DNA of 64,000 bases. It comes from Streptomyces kaniharaensis (GTDB taxonomy: Bacteria > Actinomycetota > Actinomycetes > Streptomycetales > Streptomycetaceae). Below are positions 40,804 to 49,840 of the stretch, piece by piece. A model generated the notes under the pieces. It was not told the origin of the DNA, ran no database searches, and saw nothing but the letters and a program-made list of their open reading frames with translations. The stretch is taken from the NCBI RefSeq assembly GCF_009569385.1, contig NZ_WBOF01000001.1:2552001-2616000 (forward strand), read 5' to 3'. Both the position numbers and the translations under genes were made by a program. Every line of letters begins with the position of its first letter. The first letter of the stretch is position 1.

Positions 40804-41328
40804 ACCAACGAACCACAGCCCCTGCCGCCGACCGTGTACGCGATGACGAGACGCACCACCCTGCTGATGCTGCTCGCCTCGACCGCCTTCACGGTCGGCG
40901 GCGTCGTCCTGCTCATGCAACACGCCACCGTCAAGGGGACGATCGGCGGTGCGCTGGCGGCGCCGTTCTTCGGTGCCTGCGCCGTCCTGCTCGTCCGCCG
41001 CCTGATCCGCAACCGGCCCGATCTGATCCTCGACGCACACGGTCTGGAACACGTCCAACTCGGCCGCATCGCCTGGACCGAGATCGCCGCCGTCCGGATC
41101 CGCGAGATGCGCATCAAGTCCGGCGTCCAGCGGTTCATCGAAGTCGTCCTGCACGACCCCGCCGCCTACCTGGTCCGCGCACCCCGTGTCGTCCGGGCCA
41201 CCGCCGCCGCCAACCGCAGCCTCGGCTTCGGCCCGGCGAGCATCCCCGCCACGACCGTCACCGCGCGTCTGGAGGACGTCGTCGCCGCGATGCACCGCTA
41301 CCACCCCCGGCTGGGCGAGCACGGCTGA
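40801..41328 (+). CDS. membrane protein, STM3941-like
   Basis: 175 aa. Two N-terminal membrane helices (TLLMLLASTAFTVGGVVLLM and IGGALAAPFFGACAVLLV) are followed by a small soluble domain (LILDAHGLEHVQLGRIAWTEIAAVRI; FIEVVLHDPAAYL). This resembles the STM3941 family of bacterial PH-like proteins of unknown function. Its GTG start probably lacks a leader. Confidence 0.7.
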   Translation: MTNEPQPLPPTVYAMTRRTTLLMLLASTAFTVGGVVLLMQHATVKGTIGGALAAPFFGACAVLLVRRLIRNRPDLILDAHGLEHVQLGRIAWTEIAAVRIREMRIKSGVQRFIEVVLHDPAAYLVRAPRVVRATAAANRSLGFGPASIPATTVTARLEDVVAAMHRYHPRLGEHG

Positions 41329-41344
41329 CCCCTCGCGGGGCCCG

Positions 41345-41357
41345 CGGGATAATCCCG
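41345..41357. promoter_or_regulatory. palindrome CGGGAT-A-ATCCCG upstream of mocR gene
   Basis: A perfect 6-bp inverted repeat around one base, 45 bp before the MocR-type start and 17 bp after the preceding stop. GATAAT within it resembles a -10 box. It could be the MocR operator or a weak terminator. Confidence 0.4.
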
Positions 41358-41401
41358 ATGCGGACCCCGCGACAGCTGCCCCCGCCCACAGAACGGCCTC
41401 C

Positions 41402-42829
41402 ATGAGCACCTCCTGGACCACCTTCGGCGGCGACCTGCACCTCGACCTCACCGAACGGCGCGCCGCCGGAGCCGGGCTGCGCGCGGCCCTGGAGGACGCG
41501 CTGCGCGAGGCCGTCCAGGACGGACGGCTCGGGCCCGGCACCCGGCTGCCGTCCTCCCGCGTCCTCGGCGAGGACCTCGGGATCGCCCGGAACACCGTCG
41601 TCGAGGCGTACGGGCAGCTCACCGCCGAAGGCTGGCTCACCTCCCGCCAGGGCTCCGGCACCACCGTCGCCGAGAGGGCCGCACCGTCGGCCGGACGGCA
41701 GGAGGCCCGGCCGGCGGCGGAGCAGCGGGCCGTCCGGCACGACCTGACGCCCGGACGGCCCGACGTCTCGCTCTTCCCCCGCTCCGCCTGGCTCGCCGCA
41801 GCCCGCCGGGCCCTCGCCGCCGCGCCGCACGACGCCCTCGGCTACGGCACCCCGCTCGGACGGATCGAACTGCGGCAGGCGCTCACCCACTACCTGGCGC
41901 GCGCCCGTGGCGTCCGCACCGACCCCGACCACCTGCTCATCTGCAGCGGCGTCACCCAGGGGCTCGGCCTGCTCTGCGCCGCCCTCCGGGAGCGCGGCGC
42001 CCGCGCCCTCGCCGTCGAGGCGTACGGGCTGCCGCCGCAACTGGCCGTCGCCCGCACCGCGGGGCTCACCACCGTGCCGCTCCCGCTCGACGAGGCCGGG
42101 GCCCGGGTCGACCGGCTCGACGCCCGCCCCGGCGCCGTCCTGCTCACCCCCGCCCACCAGTTCCCCACCGGCGTACCGCTCGCCGCCGAACGGCGGGCGG
42201 CGGCGGTGCGGTGGGCGCGCGAGCACGACGGGTACGTCATCGAGGACGACTACGACGGCGAGTTCCGCTACGACCGGCAGCCGCTCGGCGCGATGCAGGC
42301 GCTCGACCCGGAACGCGTGGTGTACGCCGGGACGGCCGCCAAGAGCCTCGCGCCCGGCCTGCGGCTGGCCTGGCTCGCTCTGCCCGACGCGCTGGTGGAG
42401 CCGGTGGCCCGGCTGAAGCAGCTCGCCGACAGCATGTCGCCGGTGCTCGACCAGCTCACCCTCGCCGAACTGATCACCTCCGGCACGTACGACCGGCACG
42501 TCCGCCGCTGCCGCCTGCACTACCGGCGCCGCCGGGACCGGCTGGTCGCCGCCCTCGCCGAACACGCCCCGCACGTCCGGGTCACCGGCATCGCGGCCGG
42601 CCTCCACGCCGTGCTCCAACTGCCGCCCGGCTCCACGTCCGAAGCCGACCTCCTCGCCCGCGCCGCAGCCGCCGGCCTCGCCCTCGACGGCCTCGCCTGG
42701 CATCGCGCCGAGCCGGCAGGCCCGGCACCCGACGCGCCACCGGCGCTGGTCATCGGCTACGGCACGCCGCCGGAGCACGCCTTCCCGGCGGCGCTGGAAG
42801 CGCTCTGCGAGCTGCTGCACGAGGCGTGA
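41402..42829 (+). CDS. MocR/PdxR-type GntR regulator with aminotransferase domain
   Basis: 475 aa. The N-terminal GntR winged helix (about 20-90: LREAVQDGRLGPGTRLPSSR, LGEDLGIARNTVVEAYGQLTAEGWL) is fused to a fold-type I aminotransferase domain. The PLP lysine lies in YAGTAAKSLAPGLRLAW (about residue 313) and the cofactor Asp/Tyr in VIEDDYDGEFRYDRQPLGAMQALD. Family members sense PLP or amino compounds and typically regulate a divergent gene (pdxST, gabT and others). No obvious partner is adjacent here. Confidence 0.93.
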   Translation: MSTSWTTFGGDLHLDLTERRAAGAGLRAALEDALREAVQDGRLGPGTRLPSSRVLGEDLGIARNTVVEAYGQLTAEGWLTSRQGSGTTVAERAAPSAGRQEARPAAEQRAVRHDLTPGRPDVSLFPRSAWLAAARRALAAAPHDALGYGTPLGRIELRQALTHYLARARGVRTDPDHLLICSGVTQGLGLLCAALRERGARALAVEAYGLPPQLAVARTAGLTTVPLPLDEAGARVDRLDARPGAVLLTPAHQFPTGVPLAAERRAAAVRWAREHDGYVIEDDYDGEFRYDRQPLGAMQALDPERVVYAGTAAKSLAPGLRLAWLALPDALVEPVARLKQLADSMSPVLDQLTLAELITSGTYDRHVRRCRLHYRRRRDRLVAALAEHAPHVRVTGIAAGLHAVLQLPPGSTSEADLLARAAAAGLALDGLAWHRAEPAGPAPDAPPALVIGYGTPPEHAFPAALEALCELLHEA

Positions 42830-42849
42830 GGGGCCCCGCTCGGGCCGAA

Positions 42850-43011
42850 CTACCGGTTACGGCCGCCGAGTTCGAAGAGGAGCATGATGAAGCCGGCGAA
42901 GGCGTGGATGCCTGCGGTGTAGATCACCAGACGGATGCCGACGCGGCGGTTGGCCCACTTTCCGGCGTCGACGGTCTTGGGGGCGGGAGCGGGGGTGGTG
43001 TGTTCAGCCAT
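42850..43011 (-). CDS. DUF6126-like small membrane protein
   Basis: 53 aa: MAEHTTPAPAPKTVDAGKWA at the N-terminus, then one membrane helix (IRLVIYTAGIHAFAGFIMLLF) ending in ELGGRNR. GGAGGAGACTCCC precedes the ATG at 43011. The length and the position directly downstream of an XRE-cupin regulator fit the DUF6126 proteins common in streptomycetes. Function unknown; probably co-transcribed with the regulator. Confidence 0.75.
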   Translation of the reverse strand: MAEHTTPAPAPKTVDAGKWANRRVGIRLVIYTAGIHAFAGFIMLLFELGGRNR

Positions 43012-43032
43012 GGGAGTCTCCTCCGGTCCGGG

Positions 43033-43683
43033 TCAGTGCGGTGCGGCAGGGCCGCCGCCGAGGCAGAGTTCGCCGCCGGGGCTCTGCAACAGGGTGTGGA
43101 CGAAGAGCAGTTCGACACCGCCGGCCGAGTCGGCGGCGATGCAGTGCGGGGTGAGCGAGTCGAAGTGGGCGGAGTCGCCGACGTCGAGGTGGTGGACGCG
43201 GTCGCCGAGGCTCAGCCGGAGCCGGCCCTGGAGGACGTACAGCCACTCCTCGCCGGGGTGCACCCGGACGACCGCGTCCTGGACGCCCGGGGGGACGTGG
43301 ACGCGCAGGGCCTGCATGGCCCGGCCGGGGGCGCCGGCGCGGCGGTAGCCCCAGCCGCCGGCCCGTCCCGGTTCGATGGCACCGCCACGGACCACCGGGT
43401 CCGGTTCGGCCATGGTCTCGCCGAGCAGGCCGGACACGGAGGTGCCGTAGGCGCGGGCGAGGCCGAGCAGGACGGGCAGGGAGGGCTGGCGGCGGCCGGT
43501 CTCCAGCCGGGACAGATAGGCTGGGGACAGCCCGACCCGGGCCGCCGCCACCTCCAGGGTGAGGCGGCTGCTGAGCCGGTGCTCCCGGAGGCGGGCGGCG
43601 AGGCCGGCCACCTCCTGGTCGTCGAGCTGGTCGCCTGCGGCGGGGCCGCCGGTCGGGCTGGTGGTCATGTGACCAGTGGACAC
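43033..43683 (-). CDS. XRE-family regulator with cupin domain
   Basis: Up to 216 aa. HTH at about 25-80: LAARLREHRLSSRLTLEVAA, then RVGLSPAYLSRLETGRRQPSLPVLLGLARAYG. The cupin domain is at about 135-200 (VRVHPGEEWLYVLQGRLRLSLGDRVHHLDVGDSAHFDS). Such proteins bind small ligands and regulate nearby transport or detoxification genes. GTG 43683 is the longest start; ATG 43668 gives MTTSPTGG and is equally possible. Half-sites at 43699-43724 upstream suggest autoregulation. Confidence 0.92.
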   Translation of the reverse strand: MSTGHMTTSPTGGPAAGDQLDDQEVAGLAARLREHRLSSRLTLEVAAARVGLSPAYLSRLETGRRQPSLPVLLGLARAYGTSVSGLLGETMAEPDPVVRGGAIEPGRAGGWGYRRAGAPGRAMQALRVHVPPGVQDAVVRVHPGEEWLYVLQGRLRLSLGDRVHHLDVGDSAHFDSLTPHCIAADSAGGVELLFVHTLLQSPGGELCLGGGPAAPH

Positions 43684-43698
43684 CTCACGTGCCGAGTG

Positions 43699-43724
43699 GG
43701 CAAGAAATTTGCCTCATAGGCAAA
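43699..43724. promoter_or_regulatory. three alternating TTGCC half-sites, probable operator
   Basis: GGCAA (43699-43703), TTGCC (43709-43713) and GGCAA (43719-43723) occur exactly 10 bp apart, forming two overlapping inverted repeats, the second extended to TTTGCC-TCATA-GGCAAA. It is located 16-40 bp upstream of the XRE gene and 30-55 bp from the end of the poxB gene. Confidence 0.6.
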
Positions 43725-43753
43725 CCGCTCAACCGGCCGCCCCTACCGGCGAC

Positions 43754-45487
43754 TTACGGCCGCGGGATGTTGCGCAGGTTGCTCCGGGCCAGGTCGATCA
43801 TGCGACCGACCCCGCCCGAGAGGACGGTCCGCCCTGCGGCGAGGGCGAAGCCCTTCACCTGCGCCGCGGTGATGTGCGGCGGGATGGACAGCGCGTTCGG
43901 GTCGGTGACGACGTCCACCAGCGCCGGCCCGGGCCGCTCCAGCGCCTCCGCCAGCACCTCCCGCACCCGCCCCGGCTCGGTGACCCGCTTCGCCGGGACG
44001 CCCATGGCCCGCGCGATCCCGGCGTAGTCCACGTCGCCGTTGTCGATCTCCGACTCGGGGTAGCCGGAGACCAGCATCTCCAGCTTGATCATGCCGAGCG
44101 CGCCGTTGTTGAACACGACGGTCTTGACCGGCAGCCGGTGCTTGACCACGGTGAGCAGTTCGCCGAGCAGCATGCCGATCCCGCCGTCGCCGGCCATGGC
44201 GATCACCTGCCGCCCGGGGCAGGCGAGTTGGGCGCCGATGGCGTGCGGAAGGGCGTTGGCCATCGAGCCGTGCAGGAACGAGCCGATGACCCGGCGGCGG
44301 CCGTTCGGCTGGAGGTAGCGGGCCGCCCAGACGTTGTTCATGCCGGTGTCCACGGTGAACACGGCGTCGTCCGCGGCGACCTCGTCGAGCACCGAGGCGA
44401 CGTACTCGGGGTGGATCGGCAGGTGCTTCTCGATGTCCCGGGTGTAGGCGCCGACGACGTCCTCCAGGGCCTTGCAGTGCTTGCGCAGCATCTCGTCGAG
44501 GAACGCCCGGTCGGTCCGGCGCGCCAGCAGCGGGAGGACGGCCCGCAGGGTGGCGGCGACGTCGCCGTGGACGGCGAGGTCGAGGACGGTCCGGCGGCCG
44601 AGCCGGGTCGCGTCGTGGTCGACCTGGACGGTGTGCGCCTGCGGGAGGAACGAGTCGTACGGGAAGTCGGTGCCGAGCAGGAGCACCAGGTCGGCGCCGT
44701 GCAGGGCCTCGTGGCAGGCCCCGTAGCCGAGGAGGCCGCTCATGCCGACGTCGAACGGGTTGTCGTGCTGGATCCACTCCTTGCCGCGCAGCGAGTGCCC
44801 GACCGGCGCGTTCAGCGTCTCCGCGACGGCCATCACCTCGGCGTGCGCCTCGCGGACGCCCGCGCCGCAGAACAGGGTGACCCGGCGAGCCCCGTTGAGC
44901 GCCTCGGCGAGCGCCTGCACCTGGGACCACGGCGGCGCGGCGACGGCCTGCTCGGTGAGGAAGTGGCCGGCGCCGGTCGGCCGGGCGGCGGGCAGCGCGG
45001 CGACGTCACCGGGGAAGGCGAGCACCGAGACGCCGCGGGCGCCGAGCGCGTGCTGGACGGCGATCCGCAGCAGCCGGGGCAGCTGGGCCGGGGCGGAGAG
45101 CATCTCGCACCAGCTGCTGCAGTCGGTGAACACCCGCTCGGGGTGGGTCTCCTGGAAGAAGCCGGAGCCGATCTGCCCGGACGGGATGTGCGAGGCGAGA
45201 GCCAGGACCGGCAGGCCGCTGCGCTGGGCGTCGTAGAGGCCCTGGATCAGGTGGGTGTTGCCGGGGCCGCAGGAGCCGGCGCAGACCGCGAGCCGGCCGC
45301 TGAGCTCGGCCTCGGCGGCGGCGGCGAAGGCGCCGGCCTCCTCGTTGCGGACGTGCACCCAGCTGATCCCGTCCGCCCGGCGGATGGCGTCCACGACCGG
45401 GTTGAGGCTGTCGCCGACGACGCCGTAGACCCGCTCCACCCCGGCCTGCCGGAGCACCTCCACCATCTGTTCGGCCACGCTCGCCAC
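43754..45487 (-). CDS. poxB: pyruvate oxidase/pyruvate dehydrogenase (ubiquinone/menaquinone) PoxB-like
   Basis: 577 aa ThDP-dependent enzyme with the three domains of the family. Near the N-terminus, WVHVRNEEAGAFAAAAEAELSG carries the catalytic Glu. The C-terminal ThDP motif is IAMAGDGGIGMLLGELLTVVKHRLPVKTVVFNNGALGMIKLE (GDG...NN). ELSGRLAVCAGSCGPGNTHLIQGLYDAQ fits PoxB and related oxidases that convert pyruvate to acetate and CO2 and feed electrons to the quinone pool. It appears monocistronic, 130 bp from the GH65 gene. Confidence 0.92.
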   Translation of the reverse strand: MASVAEQMVEVLRQAGVERVYGVVGDSLNPVVDAIRRADGISWVHVRNEEAGAFAAAAEAELSGRLAVCAGSCGPGNTHLIQGLYDAQRSGLPVLALASHIPSGQIGSGFFQETHPERVFTDCSSWCEMLSAPAQLPRLLRIAVQHALGARGVSVLAFPGDVAALPAARPTGAGHFLTEQAVAAPPWSQVQALAEALNGARRVTLFCGAGVREAHAEVMAVAETLNAPVGHSLRGKEWIQHDNPFDVGMSGLLGYGACHEALHGADLVLLLGTDFPYDSFLPQAHTVQVDHDATRLGRRTVLDLAVHGDVAATLRAVLPLLARRTDRAFLDEMLRKHCKALEDVVGAYTRDIEKHLPIHPEYVASVLDEVAADDAVFTVDTGMNNVWAARYLQPNGRRRVIGSFLHGSMANALPHAIGAQLACPGRQVIAMAGDGGIGMLLGELLTVVKHRLPVKTVVFNNGALGMIKLEMLVSGYPESEIDNGDVDYAGIARAMGVPAKRVTEPGRVREVLAEALERPGPALVDVVTDPNALSIPPHITAAQVKGFALAAGRTVLSGGVGRMIDLARSNLRNIPRP

Positions 45488-45617
45488 GGGTGCACTCCTT
45501 CACCGGCCGCCAACTGCCACAGGACACCTGCACCCTCGCGGCAGTGAGGAGCGACCGCATACGGGGTGAGCCGAACGGGTGAAGGGACGGAAGCGGGCCC
45601 AGGGCCCCGGGCGGCGG

Positions 45618-48026
45618 CTATTCGGCGGCGAGGTGGTCCGGGGACTGGCCGACCTTGCCGGTGGCCAGGCCGACCTGGGGCTGGCGGCGGGCGGGCTCGC
45701 GGCCGGGGGGCTGGCCGCAGCGTTCCTGCGCGGGCGGTGCGGTCGTCGGCACGGTGACCGGCGCGCCGGCCTTCACCTGCACCGTCTCGCCGTCGTGCCG
45801 CACGTGGATCACCTCGCCGCGACGCAGCGTGTACGTCGTGCCGTCGTGGGTGATCTCGACGCCGAGCAGCATGCCGCGGACCAGCAGCGAGAAGCCGAGC
45901 TTCGTCAGCCCGGCGGGCAGCCGGGGCCGGAAGGACAGGGTCTCGCTGTGGTCGCGCAGCCCGCCGAGGCCGGCCACCAGGGCGATGCAGGCCCCGGCGA
46001 GGGAGGCCATGTGCAGGCCGTCGCCGGTGTTGCCGCCGAGGTCGTGCAGGTCCATCAGGGCGGCTTCGGCGGTGTAGTCGTAGGCGAGGTCGAGCTGGCC
46101 GACCTCGGCGGCGATGACCGCCTGGGTGCAGGCGGAGAGGGAGGAGTCGCGGACGGTGAGGCGCTCGTAGTAGGCGAAGTTGCGGGCCTTCTGCTCGTCG
46201 GTGAAGGCGTCGCCGCGGACCTGCATCGCGAGCACCAGGTCGGCCTGTTTGACGACCTGCTTCCGGTACAGGTCGAAGTACGGGTAGTGCAGCAGCAGCG
46301 GGTACTTGTCGGGCGGGGTGCGGTCGAAGTCCCAGAGCTGGTGGTGGGTGAAGCCGTCGGCCTGCGGGTGGACGCCGAGGTTCTCGTCGTACGGGATGTA
46401 CATCGCGGCGGCGGCGTCCCGCCAGGCGGCGGTCTCCTCGGTGTCGACGCCGAGGTCGTCGGCCTCGCGGGGGTGGCGGCCGGCGGCCTCGGCGGCGGCG
46501 CGCAGGTTCGTCTGCGCCATCAGGTTGGTGAACACGTTGTTGTCGGCGACGGCGCTGTACTCGTCGGGCCCGGTGACGCCCTCGATGCGGAACTTTCCGG
46601 CGGCGTCGTGGTGGCCGAGCGAGCGCCACATCCGGGCGGTCTCGACGAGGAGTTCGAGGCCGTACTCGCGCTCGAACTCGACGTCGGCGGTGGCGCGGAC
46701 GTAGCGGGCGACGGCGGCGGCGATGTCGGCGCCGATGTGGAAGGCTGCGGTGCCGGCCGGCCAGTAGCCGGAGCACTCCTCGCCGCGGATCGTCCGCCAG
46801 GGGAACACGGCGCCGTCCAGGCCGAGTTGGGCGGCTCGTTCGCGGGCCAGCGGCAGCGTGGCGTGGCGCCAGCGCAGGGCCTGGTTGACGGCGCCGGGCA
46901 GGCAGTAGGTGAGGACCGGCAGGACGAAGGTCTCGGTGTCCCAGAAGCTGTGGCCGTCGTAGCCGGGGCCGGTCAACCCCTTGGCGGGGATGGCGCGTTC
47001 CTCGCTGCGGGCGCCGGCCTGGAGGACGTGGAAGATCGCGAACCGGACGGCCTGCTGGAGTTCGACGTCGCCCTCGATCTCGAGGTCGCTGGTCTCCCAG
47101 AACTCCTTGAGGTAGCCGACCTGTTCGGCGACGAGGCCGTCCCAGCCGGTGTACCGGGCGGCGGTGAGCGCGGCCTCGACCTGGTCCCGGACGGCGGGCA
47201 GCGAGCGGGTCGCCGACCAGCCGTAGGACATGAACTTGACCAGCCGCAGCCGCTGTCCGGGTTCGAGCACGGTGGTGACGCTGATCCGGCAGTGGTCGGC
47301 CTCGGCCTCGGCGACGGTGTCGAGCTTCTCCGGGCCCTCGATGACGTGGTCCATGCCGGCCGCGACCCGGATGCCGCTGTAGCGGGTGCGGTGCACCAGG
47401 ACGGCCTTGGTGCCGCCGGCGTGGTGCGCCTCGGGCTGGAGCGGGGCCTCCAGGACGGCGGCGGCGCGCGGGTCGCCCTCGGGGCCGCCGGGGAGCTGCT
47501 CGTTGGCGACGAGTTCGGACTGGAGCACGATCCGCACCGGGTTGTCGACCGCCTCGACGCTGTACTCGACGGCGGCGATGGCGCGCTGGGTGAGCGAGAC
47601 GAGCCGGGTGGAGCGGACCCTGATGGTCCGGCCGGCGGGCGAGGTCCACACGGCCTCGCGGTGCAGCAGGCCCTCGCGGAAGTCCAGCCACCGCCTGTGG
47701 CCGACGAGTTCGCCGTAGCGCAGGTCGAAGGGCTCGTCGTCGACCAACAGCCGGATGATCTTGCCGTTGGTCACGTTGATGACGCTCTGGCTGGACTCCG
47801 GGTAGCCGTAGCCGCCCTCGCCGTAGGGCAGCGGGCGCAGTTCGAAGACGCCGTTGAGGTAGGTGCCGGGCAGGCCGTGCGGCTCGCCCTCGTCGAGGTT
47901 GGCGCGCAGGCCGATGTGGCCGTTGGAGAGCGCGAAGACGGATTCGGCGCGGGCCATCGCGGCCGGGTCGAGGCCGTGTTCGGCGATCTGCCACGGGTCG
48001 ACGGCGAAGGTGTCGGGTGCGGTCAT
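45618..48026 (-). CDS. glycoside hydrolase family 65 disaccharide phosphorylase
   Basis: 802 aa. The GH65 N-domain begins with ESVFALSNGHIGLRANLDEG. The (alpha/alpha)6 barrel has SFWDTETFVLPVLTYCLPGAVNQALRWRHATL, and the general-acid Glu is in IEGVTGPDEYSAVADNNVFTN. GGNTGDGLHMASLAG belongs to the phosphate region. The family phosphorolyses maltose, trehalose, kojibiose and similar sugars to beta-glucose 1-phosphate. The last 50 residues are Pro/Arg-rich and probably not part of the fold. The adjacent beta-phosphoglucomutase makes phosphorolysis of an alpha-glucobiose followed by isomerisation the likely route. Confidence 0.95.
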   Translation of the reverse strand: MTAPDTFAVDPWQIAEHGLDPAAMARAESVFALSNGHIGLRANLDEGEPHGLPGTYLNGVFELRPLPYGEGGYGYPESSQSVINVTNGKIIRLLVDDEPFDLRYGELVGHRRWLDFREGLLHREAVWTSPAGRTIRVRSTRLVSLTQRAIAAVEYSVEAVDNPVRIVLQSELVANEQLPGGPEGDPRAAAVLEAPLQPEAHHAGGTKAVLVHRTRYSGIRVAAGMDHVIEGPEKLDTVAEAEADHCRISVTTVLEPGQRLRLVKFMSYGWSATRSLPAVRDQVEAALTAARYTGWDGLVAEQVGYLKEFWETSDLEIEGDVELQQAVRFAIFHVLQAGARSEERAIPAKGLTGPGYDGHSFWDTETFVLPVLTYCLPGAVNQALRWRHATLPLARERAAQLGLDGAVFPWRTIRGEECSGYWPAGTAAFHIGADIAAAVARYVRATADVEFEREYGLELLVETARMWRSLGHHDAAGKFRIEGVTGPDEYSAVADNNVFTNLMAQTNLRAAAEAAGRHPREADDLGVDTEETAAWRDAAAAMYIPYDENLGVHPQADGFTHHQLWDFDRTPPDKYPLLLHYPYFDLYRKQVVKQADLVLAMQVRGDAFTDEQKARNFAYYERLTVRDSSLSACTQAVIAAEVGQLDLAYDYTAEAALMDLHDLGGNTGDGLHMASLAGACIALVAGLGGLRDHSETLSFRPRLPAGLTKLGFSLLVRGMLLGVEITHDGTTYTLRRGEVIHVRHDGETVQVKAGAPVTVPTTAPPAQERCGQPPGREPARRQPQVGLATGKVGQSPDHLAAE

Positions 48027-48769
48027 GGCTGCTCCCCCAGCAGTTCGGACAGGTCCTCGACGACCACGGTGGCACCGTGGTGGCGCAGTTCGGCGGCCTG
48101 GCCGGTGCGGTCCACGCCGACCACCGCGCCGAAGCCGCCGGCCCGGCCGGAGGCGACGCCGGCGAGCGCGTCCTCGAAGACGGCGGCGTGCGCGGGTTCG
48201 ACGCCGAGGGTGCGGGCGGCGTGCAGGTAGGTGTCGGGGGCGGGTTTGCCCGGCAGTCCCTCGCGCCGGGCGACGATGCCGTCCACGATCACGTCGAACA
48301 GGTCGTCGATGCCCGCCGCCCGCAGCACGTCCCGGCAGTTGGCGCTGGAGGATACCACCGCGCGGGGCAGTCCGAGGGCGCGCAGGCGGCGCACGTAGGC
48401 GACCGAGCCGTCGTAGGGCTCGACGCCCTGTTCGCGGATCATCCGCAGCACGGTGTCGTTCTTGGCGAGGCTGATCCCGTGCACGGTACGGGCGTTCGGC
48501 GGGTCGGCGTCGGTGCCCTCGGGCAGGTCGATGCCCCGGCTGTGCAGGAACTCCCGGGTGCCGTCGAGGCGCGGGCGGCCGTCGACGTAGGCGTCGTAGT
48601 CGGTGACGGCGTCGAAGGGGACGAACTGCCCGCCGGTGCGGTCGGCTTCGGAGCGCAGGAAGGCGTCGAAGGTGTCCTTCCAGGCCGCGGCGTGCACCTT
48701 GGCGGTCTGGGTGAGCACCCCGTCGAGGTCGAAGAGGAAGGCGCGGATGTCGTCCGGTAGGCCCAGCAT
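48023..48769 (-). CDS. pgmB: beta-phosphoglucomutase-family HAD protein
   Basis: 248 aa from ATG 48769. HAD motif I AFLFDLDGVLTQTAKVHAAAW, motif II AVVSSSANC, motif III Lys in GLPGKPAPDTYLHAA, and motif IV VFEDALAGVASGRAGGFGAVVGVDR. It isomerises beta-glucose 1-phosphate to glucose 6-phosphate. Its stop overlaps the start of the GH65 gene by 4 nt (ATGA), so the two are translationally coupled and form one catabolic module. Confidence 0.94.
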   Translation of the reverse strand: MLGLPDDIRAFLFDLDGVLTQTAKVHAAAWKDTFDAFLRSEADRTGGQFVPFDAVTDYDAYVDGRPRLDGTREFLHSRGIDLPEGTDADPPNARTVHGISLAKNDTVLRMIREQGVEPYDGSVAYVRRLRALGLPRAVVSSSANCRDVLRAAGIDDLFDVIVDGIVARREGLPGKPAPDTYLHAARTLGVEPAHAAVFEDALAGVASGRAGGFGAVVGVDRTGQAAELRHHGATVVVEDLSELLGEQP

Positions 48770-48859
48770 GGGTGCAGTCTTACCCGGGAACGCGGGGAAG
48801 CCGCCCATTCCCGGCGGCGCGTCGCCGGGAATGGCGGCTTCCGGCCGGTCCTTCGGCCG

Positions 48860-49660
48860 TCACGGCGAGTCGGGCATCTGCGCCTGGGGCGACTCGATGA
48901 TCGCGAAGACCGCACCCTGCGGGTCCTGGACGACGGCCATCCGGCCGGACTGCATGTCGAACGGCGGCTGGATCACCGAGCCGCCCGCCTTGACCAGGGC
49001 GTCCACCGTGGAGTCGGCGTCGTCCACCGAGAAGTACACCATCCAGTGCGGGGGCGTGCCCTCCGCCAGGTACTCGGGGACGGCCTGCATGCCGCCGACC
49101 GTGCGGTCGCCGACGTTGAGCGAGTAGTAGCCGTCCATGCCCTGGATGGTGGCCGGGCGCAGCCCGAGCGCCTGGTGGTAGAAGCCGCCGGCGGCGTCGG
49201 TGCTGCTGGTGTTGAGCTCGTTCCAGACCAGCGCTCCGGGCTCGTTGACCACGCCCGCGCCGATGAAGTCCAGTTTCTGCCAGACGCCGAAGACCGCGCC
49301 GGTCGGGTCGGTGGCGACCAGCATCCGGCCGACCGTGCCGATGTCCGTGACCGGGTAGAGGATCGTGCCGCCGGCCTCGGAGATGGCCCGGCTGCTCGCG
49401 TCCACGTCGTCCGAGGCGAGGTAGGTGGTCCAGCCGACGGGCGGCAGCGGCTGGCCCTCGGGCGCGGACTGCGCCATGATCCCGGCGACCGGCCTGCCGT
49501 TGAGCGTGCACACGGAGTAGCCGCCGAACTCGGCCGGGCCGACCTCGCCCTGCCAGCCGAGCAGGTCGCGGTAGAAGTCGAGCGCGGCCTGCTGGTCGCT
49601 CGCCATCAGGTCGATCCAGCACGGGGTGCCGGGCTTGTACGGAGCGGTGACTACGGGCAT
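48860..49660 (-). CDS. VOC (glyoxalase/dioxygenase fold) family protein, two domains
   Basis: 266 aa with two vicinal-oxygen-chelate repeats: PGTPCWIDLMASDQQAALDFYRDLLGW and PGALVWNELNTSSTDAAGGFYHQALGL. Each ends in a V/IxDPxGAVF motif (ATDPTGAVFGVWQ; VQDPQGAVFAIIE). Such tandem VOC proteins are common in streptomycetes, often annotated as hydroxylase or resistance proteins. Metal ligands and substrate cannot be assigned confidently. An upstream gap of 180 bp separates it from the SRPBCC gene. Confidence 0.88.
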   Translation of the reverse strand: MPVVTAPYKPGTPCWIDLMASDQQAALDFYRDLLGWQGEVGPAEFGGYSVCTLNGRPVAGIMAQSAPEGQPLPPVGWTTYLASDDVDASSRAISEAGGTILYPVTDIGTVGRMLVATDPTGAVFGVWQKLDFIGAGVVNEPGALVWNELNTSSTDAAGGFYHQALGLRPATIQGMDGYYSLNVGDRTVGGMQAVPEYLAEGTPPHWMVYFSVDDADSTVDALVKAGGSVIQPPFDMQSGRMAVVQDPQGAVFAIIESPQAQMPDSP

Positions 49661-49840
49661 TGCTGGGCCTCCCGAGGGCAGTGGTCGCCGGTGTGGTCGT
49701 CGCCGGGGCGCGGGTCCCGGCCGTCCGCTGCCGGCCGTCGCCGTGCACGGCGGTACACCGCCCACCATCGGCCCGTCGCCGCGATCCCGCCACCGGACGG
49801 CGCCCTGGCGGGCGACGGCCACCGGGCGCGGCGGAGCCGG

